Below are positions 16,458-22,551 of a stretch of DNA of 22,551 nt, one piece after another. Each line of letters starts with the position of its first letter. Position 1 is the first letter of the stretch. The DNA is taken from NCBI GenBank assembly GCA_001275005.1, contig JWZX01002535.1, positions 1-22,551 on the forward strand, given 5' to 3'. Below the pieces are notes generated by a model. It was not told the origin of the DNA, did not search any database, and saw only the letters and a program-made list of their open reading frames with translations. The position numbers and the translations under genes were made by a program. The DNA comes from Chrysochromulina tobinii. Its lineage: Eukaryota; Haptophyta; Prymnesiales; Chrysochromulinaceae.

Positions 16458-16760
16458 GGAATTCGAATTCGGAAAGGGTTGCTATACGCCATTGCCGAGC
16501 CTTGCTGAGCTTCACTGGACCAGGGCTCGTGCCGACAACGAAGTATTGGATGGTGTTCGAGACGTCACCCACGCACCTCCCACCTCTAGCAACGACCAGT
16601 GCCTGTGCGTCAGTTCTATTGAACTCATTGAACTTCCCGCTGTGCAGAAAGTCTTGTTCTTGAACGCGCCGATGGAGGCGGAGGCGGCGCCCGGGGCGGA
16701 GGCCGCGGCCGCGGCTGAGGCGGAGGCGGCGGCTGAGGCGGAGGCGGCAGCCGCGTCCAT
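16450..16760 (-). pseudogene. BRCT-domain fragment with a frameshift
   Basis: On the minus strand, 16450-16645 encodes GKFNEFNRTDAQALVVARGG, RCVGDVSNTIQYFVVGTSPG, then KLSKARQWRIATLSEFEFLG and a stop. This is the BRCT pattern seen in NAD-dependent DNA ligases and the RFC1 large subunit: GG-V-GSVS-T-YLVVG-PG-KL-KA, then I-SE-EFL. The expected first strand, AFKNKTFCTAG, is present but in another frame (from an ATG at 16760, after an Ala/Ser-rich leader). One base appears to be missing in the GGG run near 16638. No ligase, clamp-loader or other domain is adjacent. A relic or a misassembled exon fits best; an unseen intron or a sequencing error at the G-run are alternatives. Confidence 0.7.
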
Positions 16761-16854
16761 TCAAGCCTTTTATGGAAGAGTTTCGCCTCAGAAAATGTTT
16801 CCAAACAAGGCAAACATGCATGCATTGAATAGGTTGGCGTCCGCTGGCAACTAG

Positions 16855-17234
16855 GGCAGCGGCGGCAAAGGCCGCGGCGGCTGGGTCGAAGCACGCGTCA
16901 ACATCACGGCGGGCTCCAGGAACAAGTACATTGGAGGCGCAGTCACAAAGATCAACTACCTGAAAGTCACCCTCCTCCAGACCGAAAACCCGCTGGTGCG
17001 CCACAGATAATCGTTGAACCCTCCCCACGTCCCACTCTGCACTGACCCTCACCCCAGATGAAGCACAAGCAGCAACCGAGGTCCTCCACGACATTGGACG
17101 CAACGTGGGATGCGGAACGCCCAGTCGTACCAGCGGGGGTCCCCACATCGTATACGGCGTGGGCTGAGCGAGTGCTTGCGGGTCAACACCGCACGTGACG
17201 ACGGTCGACGCAGCATTACGGTTTGTCGTTTCCT
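16855..17234. other. Unassigned stretch, possible coding fragment
   Basis: After an in-frame TAG at 16852-16854, the plus strand reads about 51 codons (from GSGGKGRGGWVEARVNITAG to a TAA at 17008-17010) with protein-like composition but no family I recognise. The opposite strand is also open across this interval. I cannot decide between a gene remnant and chance. No other feature is seen up to the palindrome array. Confidence 0.3.
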
Positions 17235-17487
17235 GTGTTTACGCGGTCGGGGGTGCGTATACGCAGAAACTTGTGTATACGCGAGGGGGTACGTATACGC
17301 ACCCGCTGTGTATACGTACTACCGCTCGCGTAAACGCACCTACCCGCGGATACGCACCCTGGGGTGCGTATACGCACGTACCTGTGTATACGCACCCACA
17401 CCCGCGTACAAGCACGTGTGCGTGAACGCGGCGTCGGGTGCGTATACGCACCTACCCGCGTATACGCACCCGACGCTGCGTTTACGC
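17235..17487. repeat. Array of 14 GTATAC-centred palindromes, about 19-bp spacing
   Basis: The consensus GYGTATACGC (perfect form GCGTATACGC, extending to GGTGCGTATACGCACC at the best sites) occurs at starts 17235, 17255, 17273, 17291, 17308, 17328, 17346, 17366, 17384, 17404, 17420, 17440, 17458 and 17478. Some copies are degenerate (GTTTAC, GTAAAC, GGATAC, GTACAA, GTGAAC). Steps are 20, 18, 18, 17, 20, 18, 20, 18, 20, 16, 20, 18 and 20 bp. The spacers are C-rich and varied. Because the step is not a multiple of three, a protein-repeat reading is unlikely. The array ends 124 bp before the FkbM gene start. Confidence 0.95.
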
Positions 17488-17610
17488 GGGGACGCGACGA
17501 ACGTCATGTTCCAAAGAGTTGATGGCGTGCTTGCATGCATGCAACCCTGTTGACTCACAAGCGCACCCTTTTCTAGTTGCCCAGTGTCAAAGCGATCGAG
17601 ATCGAGATCG

Positions 17611-18462
17611 ATGACGGCGCGTCGTATTTTTCCTCTATGGTACCTCGTGTGCCTCCCGGCGGTAGCGACCAGGTGCTTCGGCTCCAACTACCAAAATCAG
17701 GACCGATGGGTGTTGGCCAATAGCCCACCCAGCGGGCAGTACGCATCTAACGGTCGGAAACTGTATTACGTTGACCTGGCAGCAAATGAGCCCGAGTGCC
17801 ACAGCAATACCGTGCGGCTGGAGCGCGCCGGATGGGATGGCTTGTGCATCGAAGCCAACCCAACGATCACCCCACGCATACGAGCCACGCGCAACTGCAC
17901 GCTGGTGGAGGCGCCGATTGCTGCAAACGAGCGTGAGGTGACTTTTATGCTGGTGGGCGAAGTTGGTGGAATTGTCGATCGGCATATGGACCACTTGAGT
18001 ACAAAGAAAACTCGGAGTCACCTCACGATGAAATCGAGGCGGTTTGAAGAGGTGCTCGAGTCGGTCGGCGCGCCACGCGTGATCGACTATTTGTCACTCG
18101 ACGTCGAGGGCGCAGAGAACGAGGTGCTATCAAGCTCTTTCCCATTCGATCGGTACATCTTCCTATTGATGACGATCGAGCAGCCGCCTCCGCCTCTCAA
18201 CGCCCGCCTCCTTGCGCAAGGCTACCTCTGGGTCAAGAACGTGCACGATGCGGAGACCTTTTTTGTCCACCCACTGCATCCCAACGCGAAGCAGCTCGGC
18301 GCCAGCAACAGCACTTTCCGCCAAGTGCTCGCCAAGTGCAACGCAATGCGGGCAAACGCCACGGCGAAGCGGAGGGGCGTGAGCGTCGACAATCTGGCCG
18401 GGCTAGGTTATAGCAGGATGCACAAGTTTGGTCGATGCGACTGGGTGGACTATGATGTGTAA
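17611..18462 (+). CDS. FkbM-type SAM-dependent methyltransferase, secretory
   Basis: 283 aa from ATG 17611. The N-terminus MTARRIFPLWYLVCLPAVATRC is a signal peptide or signal anchor, so the enzyme should act in the secretory path or be exported. The FkbM fold motifs are present: motif I YVDLAANEP (53-61), the acidic residue after the second strand in LCIEANP (78-84), and the DYLSLDVEGAE block (159-169) that defines the family. N-glycosylation sequons NCT, NST and NAT fit a lumenal location. FkbM enzymes are O-methyltransferases on sugars or polyketides; the substrate here is unknown, with glycans a reasonable guess. The palindrome array immediately upstream may regulate it. The next gene on the same strand, a mitoribosomal protein, gives no functional link. 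Confidence 0.88.
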   Translation: MTARRIFPLWYLVCLPAVATRCFGSNYQNQDRWVLANSPPSGQYASNGRKLYYVDLAANEPECHSNTVRLERAGWDGLCIEANPTITPRIRATRNCTLVEAPIAANEREVTFMLVGEVGGIVDRHMDHLSTKKTRSHLTMKSRRFEEVLESVGAPRVIDYLSLDVEGAENEVLSSSFPFDRYIFLLMTIEQPPPPLNARLLAQGYLWVKNVHDAETFFVHPLHPNAKQLGASNSTFRQVLAKCNAMRANATAKRRGVSVDNLAGLGYSRMHKFGRCDWVDYDV

Positions 18463-18741
18463 ACTGATGTCATATCAGTGTTTATCAGTGACTCACACTC
18501 ACACTATTATACTGAAGGTTTCGGATGGCGGGGCGGTGTGTGGAGGGAATAGGATGCGATTTCACGTGTGGATGATGCACATCACGAGCGAAACGATGGC
18601 TTGTGGGTGTGTGTCTGGCCGAGAGGGCCCTGAAACGAACGAATCACGAGCGAACGGGCGCCAAGATGAGCAAAAGTTCGGGAAGGCGGTGTGTGTGCTG
18701 TGGCGTCGTGGAACGAAGCCAGCGCCGCCACACACCTCGCC

Positions 18742-19143
18742 ATGTTCGCACTCAGGCACCTGATAGGCGCGATCACGACGCCGCCGGTCGGCGCGGCATC
18801 CATGATTGCGCGGCGTGGGGCGCTGCCAGCCAACGGCTTGTTGGGCGCACTCGCGATGCCCTCCGCTGGCAGCAGCTGGGCGCTTTGGGCGCGCTCTCTG
18901 GCGACACACACGGTGACGCCGCCGCTCAACTGGCGCGGCCGCCAGCCGCCACCGGGCTACATGCCGCGGGCCGAGCCCATCACGGAGGAGCACATTGGCA
19001 AAACGTTCCTCGTGCACTCGGGAAAGGAGCACAAGAGAGTCAAGGTGACCGCGCAGATGGTGATGCACAAGTTTGGAGAGTTTGTGCTCACGAGGAAGCG
19101 GCCCAAGAAGGCGGAGAAGCCGGTGCAGCAGAAGAAGAAGTAA
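18742..19143 (+). CDS. Mitochondrial-type small ribosomal subunit protein uS19-like
   Basis: 133 aa from ATG 18742. The C-terminal half carries the uS19 core, IGKTFLVHSGKEHKRVKVTA followed by QMVMHKFGEFVLTRK, matching bacterial S19 (IG-T--VHNG--H-PV-VTE-MVGHKLGEFAPTR), and ends in a lysine-rich tail. The first 65 residues are Ala/Arg/Ser-rich without acidic residues, typical of a mitochondrial presequence. The normal N-terminal helix of S19 (KKGPF and following) and the WSRRS segment are not recognisable; only WRGRQPPPGYMPRAEP stands in that place. The protein binds 16S-type rRNA in the head of the small subunit. A plastid location is less likely, since plastid uS19 is normally organelle-encoded. 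Confidence 0.82.
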   Translation: MFALRHLIGAITTPPVGAASMIARRGALPANGLLGALAMPSAGSSWALWARSLATHTVTPPLNWRGRQPPPGYMPRAEPITEEHIGKTFLVHSGKEHKRVKVTAQMVMHKFGEFVLTRKRPKKAEKPVQQKKK

Positions 19144-19434
19144 GTTCGTGTTTATTATTCATGTACAGGAACGCTTTTCCGATTCCGCGGATTCACATTG
19201 TACAGCCTTTTCCGGGACGCTCGGGGTCGACGAGACGGCAGACGCACGCGCGTTGAAGGTGGATGGGGCGGAGGGGGGACACCCCTCTCACGCGCACGCG
19301 CACTTGCGCTCTCCGCCGCCCCGCCCCGCCCCCGGTCGCGCCAGAGCCGCCAAACGCCAGACGCGCAGAAGGTCGAAGCGCAAGTTGCCTGCCAGTCGAA
19401 ACGCTCGCGACGACGCCCATCATTGGGTTCGCGC
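19144..19434. other. Convergent intergenic region, no gene seen
   Basis: About 290 bp between the stops of the uS19-like gene (+) and the Ala-rich coiled-coil gene (-). It is GC-rich with short frames on both strands that look like chance. The 3' UTRs of both genes must lie here. Confidence 0.6.
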
Positions 19435-20397
19435 TCAGTCGATCCCTCGATAGATCGATCCTTCGCCGCCCGTGACAGTGGTGAGGGCCCGCCGTTGTTC
19501 GAGAAGGAGCGTCTCGCGCGTGCCCGCGCGCGCGAGGCCTATGGAGAGCCCTCCTCCACGCCCGCGCGTGTCAAAGGCGTCGACCATCTCGATAGTCGCG
19601 AGATCGTCATCTGCTGCCATCTCCCCCTGCGCCTCCGCGTCGTGCCGGGCGTCGTGTCGCGGCGCCTGCTGCGGCGGCTCGGGCTGCGACTCGGCCGCCT
19701 CAAGCGAGCGCTTCGGTGTCGTGGCGGCTCGACTGGCCGCCGCCCCCTCGGCCGCCACCGCCTTGGCCGCTGCCGCCTCGGCCGCTGCCGCCTCCCTTGC
19801 CCTCAGGGCGTCGTCTCGGGCACGGGCAGCGTCGGCCTTGGCAGCTTCGCGAACGGCAGCTGCCGCCGCTTGTCGCTCCGCGTCCTCCACGGCTAGCCGG
19901 GCCGCCTGCGCCTGCGCCTGCGCCTCCGCCTCTGCCTCTGCCCTCGCTGCCTCCGCCGCTGCCCTCGCCGCCTCCGCCTCCGCCTCCACCCTCGCCGCCT
20001 TCTCGGCCGCCGCCTTCTCGGCCGCCGCCTCCTCGGCCGCTGCCTTCTCGGCCGCCGCCCTCGCCTCCGCCTCCGCCTCCGCCTCCGCAGCCACCCGCGC
20101 CGCCGCCTCTGCCTCCGCCGCCCTCGCCGCCTCCTCCATCTCCCGAACGTGCTTTCGTTGGCTCGCGAGTGCCGCCGCCTCCTCGATGAGCTTGATTGCC
20201 TTCGCCTCCTCGGCCTCGAGCCTCGCCACCTCCGCCGCCGCCGCCGCCGCCTTTGCTCGCGCCGCCGCCTCGGCAGCCGCCGCCCGAGCCTCTGCCTCCG
20301 CCCTCGACGCCGCCGCCTTCGCCGCCACCTTCGCCGCCGCCTCTGCCTTCGCCTCCGCCTCCGCCTTCTCCGCCTCTGCCCGCGCCGCCGCCTCGGC

Positions 20398-20428
<31 letters not shown>

Positions 20429-22284
20429 TCCGCCATCGATGCCGCCGCTCTAGCCGCCGCCTCCGCCTGCGCTTGCGCCCTCCCCTGCGCCGCCCTCGCC
20501 TCCGCCGCCCTCGCCTCCGCCGCCTTCGCATTTGAGAGCGCCTCGGCCTCTGTTTCCTCCGCAGGGGGCGATGGCGGCATACTCGGCGGTGGCCCATCTG
20601 CCGGTGCCAGCGACGGGGGATGTGTCGCGGCCTCATCGTCGTCAGCGGGTGGAGGCGGCGCGGCGGCGGACTCTGTTGGTGGCAGTGGAGCCTCGATCTC
20701 GATCTCGCGAGCGGGGATCTCGATCTCGCCAGCGGGGATCTCGATCTCGCGAGCTGCCGATGCTGTCGCTGGCTCGGCTCCCTCTGCTCCCTCGGCGGGA
20801 GCCGACGCCGGTGCCGGCGCTCTCTCCCGGCCCATCACACCCATCCACGCCCGCAGCGGCTCCTCGGGCTCCTCGGGCTCCGGGGTGGCCTGCTGCGCTG
20901 CGGCCGGCGGCGCTGTCTCCGAGAGGGCCGTCGTCGTGGGCGGAGGCAGCGTCGTCGTGGGCGGAGGCAGCGTCGTCGTGGGCGGAGGCAGCGCCTCTGC
21001 CTCGGAAGGCGCCCCCGATTCCGAGGGCAACTTCCTTGAGGAGCTCTCGGGCTCCAGAAAGCGCTTCTCGAGCTGCCCCTCGAATGGGAGGTAGTACGCC
21101 TCGCCGCCCTCGCCGCCCTCGCCGACGGCATCGGCATCAGCGTGGGTGTCGAGGTCGGCAAAGGGGTCGGCGTCGGCGTCGGCGTCGACGTCGAGCGCGC
21201 TGCCCTCTGCCGCGACCGTCGGCGCCAGCGCCGTCTCGAGCGCCGACTCCACCTCTGGCGCCGCAATCGCCTCCGCAATCGCCTCCGTCCCTGCCGCCTC
21301 CTCCGCCGCCGCGGCTTCAGGCTCAGCCGGCTCAGCCACCTTCGCTGGAGCCTCGACCATCGCCTCAGCAATACCCGAAGAACCGAGGCCAGGGGCAAGG
21401 AGCCCGTTGGCGTCGTCTTGGGCGTTCGCGTCCTCTCGGGCGGCCGCTGCGCTCGACGCGGGCCAACTCCAGTTGAAGCCGGTGAGTGGGTGCTCGTAGG
21501 GAAGGCCTGGCGTTGGCTGTGGGCCCGAGGGCGGCGCCGGCGGTGACGAAGGTGGCCGCCCGGGCAGCTCCTCGGAAACGAGGGTCGTCTCGGGCAACTC
21601 CAAGGACCCGGTCAAACCCTCTGACCGCACAGAGAGCACTGGCGGCTGCGGCTGCGGCGGCTCGGGCTCGGGCTCCGGCAGCGGCTCCGGCGGCTGCCGC
21701 TGCCGTGGCGAGGCCGTTGGCGAGCGCCCTCCGCGTCGGTGCTCGGCCGCCGACGCGCGGCGCGGCGCTCCTCGTATCAAGGCGGCCTCGGCGCGAGCGT
21801 CGGCTGCAGCCGCGAGCTGGCGCGCCCGCTCCGCTGCATCATCGTCGATGTAAAGGCGTCTCGGAGACTGCAGAATAGGTGCCTCGGAGGCTGCTGGCGC
21901 GGCTGCGGAAGGCCTCGGCGCACCGCCCTCGAGTGCGGCGACTCGGCCATGGAGATTTGAGCACGTGGCCTCCATCGCATAAAGCTGCTGCAGGACACCG
22001 GCGCTGTCGGGCGGCAGGCCCGCTGCGGCCGCGCCGAGGGCACTCACCGCCGATCGCGCGCCGCCCACGGGCAGCGAGCGGCCGAGTTGCGGCCGGCCAC
22101 CGCCGCCGCTGCCGGGGACACCGGAGACGACTGCCCACAAGCGGTTGATCTCGCCCGTCGTGTGCCGCGAGAGCTCATTGATCTGCTTCTGCTGCGACTG
22201 GAGCTGCAGACGAAGCTCCTGCACGTAGGCCAGCAGCTCCTTCTCGATTCCCATAAACGACTGCGCTTGTGGCCGGATGGGCAT
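19435..22284 (-). CDS. Ala/Glu-rich coiled-coil protein, unknown function
   Basis: 949 aa from ATG 22284; a second in-frame ATG at 22254 gives 939 aa. No named family is recognised. The N-terminus (about 12-50, KELLAYVQELRLQLQSQQKQ) is a short coiled coil. It is followed by Pro/Ala/Ser/Glu-rich disorder with 7-residue repeats: LPPPTTT three times at about 430-451, and (A)GEIEIPA-type units at about 509-530. Residues 585-850 are a very long Ala/Arg/Glu-rich helix (AEARAAEARAAQ, AEKAAAEKAA) of TolA-like or cytoskeletal composition. The C-terminal 90 residues are less biased and end GGEGSIYRGID. The extreme GC bias gives long open frames on the opposite strand too. The minus strand was chosen because it has a TATA box upstream, a sensible ATG and a typical helix composition. 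A structural or scaffold role is a guess. Confidence 0.7.
20695..20757 (-). repeat. 21-bp tandem repeat, three copies
   Basis: Units at 20695-20715, 20716-20736 and 20737-20757 (plus strand GATCTCGATCTCGCGAGCGG, then G) encode the REIEIPA-type repeat in the coiled-coil protein. The period of seven residues keeps the frame. Confidence 0.95.
20930..20992 (-). repeat. Perfect 21-bp tandem repeat, three copies
   Basis: Units at 20930-20950, 20951-20971 and 20972-20992 are identical and encode LPPPTTT three times on the minus strand. The lack of synonymous differences points to recent expansion. Confidence 0.97.
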
Positions 22285-22328
22285 AGAACGAGACCGGTGC
22301 TCCGAGCGTTTGCCGTGCGACCAACCCA

Positions 22329-22437
22329 GGAAAGTCAAGTCAAGTCAAGTCTGCTGGCTTCCGGAGCACAATCGATATATAGGCTTCCGTACGGTTGTCT
22401 GTTGTTTATGTATAGACTTGACTTGACTTGACTTTCC
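22329..22437. repeat. Perfect 24-bp inverted repeat of AAGTC units around a TATA box
   Basis: Positions 22329-22352 (GGAAAGTCAAGTCAAGTC, then AAGTCT) and 22414-22437 are exact reverse complements, built from four AAGTC pentamers. The 61-bp spacer contains TATATAT on the minus strand (22381-22375), about 90 bp upstream of the ATG of the coiled-coil gene. No clear target-site duplication flanks the arms (CAACCCA versus CCAAAGG). Confidence 0.97.
22375..22381 (-). promoter_or_regulatory. TATA box for the coiled-coil protein gene
   Basis: TATATAT on the minus strand in the context CCTATATATCGAT, about 90 bp upstream of ATG 22284, in a locally AT-rich segment between the inverted repeat arms. Confidence 0.5.
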
Positions 22438-22551
22438 CAAAGGGGCATTCTGACAATTTACAGAATGTTTAGAGTGCTACCGCCGGCTTCCCCACCCCCG
22501 TTTGTCGTTTCTCGTTTCGGTGGTGAGGAGCTCTTACCGGGTACTTTAGAC

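Noticed and set aside
17235-17487. CRISPR-like array
   Set aside because: Units are 10-16 bp palindromes with 2-10 bp spacers in a eukaryotic setting and no cas genes; repeat and spacer sizes do not fit.
17195-17687. VYA/VYT repeat proteins on both strands
   Set aside because: The palindromic GTATAC motif gives the same peptide on both strands, and the 16-20 bp step breaks any frame; read as a DNA array instead.
19472-21094. 540-aa plus-strand Ala/Ser frame opposite the coiled-coil gene
   Set aside because: Homopolymer-like translation of GCC/TCC-rich DNA; start and TATA evidence favour the minus strand.

Overview
The window looks like nuclear DNA of a GC-rich unicellular eukaryote, most likely an alga or related protist; a haptophyte or pelagophyte is my guess and is not proven. 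The reasons are GT-AG introns that restore reading frames, eukaryote-only genes (GPI8/PIG-K, the spliceosome factor CRNKL1/Clf1, an IRE/Rim15-type AGC kinase, an IQ-motif protein, a mitochondrial-type uS19), Kozak-like starts (CACCATGG, CGCCATGG) and TATA boxes. There are no operons, and starts were placed on ATG only.

Layout. 269-1501 (+) is a bacterial-type two-domain ketoreductase (HMwFabG). 1609-3051 (+) is the GPI-transamidase catalytic subunit. 3279-5388 (+) is CRNKL1/Clf1 with one 88-nt intron. It converges on 9604-5687 (-), best read as one three-exon gene coding about 1199 aa: coiled coil, receiver domain, IRE-type CX2C...HX3C finger, AGC kinase. That gene shares a 285-bp divergent promoter with 9890-14218 (+), a long low-complexity protein with two IQ motifs and an unrecognised Cys-containing C-terminal domain, interrupted by at least one intron.

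14219-17610 is gene-poor. It holds a small single-pass membrane protein gene (15747-15517, -) with its own TATA box, a duplicated 37-bp segment, a frameshifted BRCT-domain relic on the minus strand, and a striking array of 14 GTATAC-centred palindromes at 17235-17487. The array ends 124 bp before an FkbM-type methyltransferase gene (17611-18462, +). Next come a uS19-like mitoribosomal gene (18742-19143, +) and, convergent with it, a 949-aa Ala/Glu-rich coiled-coil protein (22284-19435, -). The coiled-coil gene's TATA box sits between perfect 24-bp inverted repeats.

Three themes stand out. First, introns are built around short tandem duplications: the CRNKL1 intron is bordered by a 19-bp direct repeat that contains both splice sites, the receiver-kinase intron opens with a 38-bp tandem repeat starting exactly at its donor, and the IQ-gene intron is mostly a perfect 62-bp tandem repeat. 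Second, a receiver domain appears to be fused in front of a Rim15/IRE-like kinase, the reverse of the fungal Rim15 order. Third, a regularly spaced palindrome array lies in the upstream region of the FkbM gene. The genes are otherwise functionally unrelated neighbours. All calls come from reading the sequence; no database search was run.
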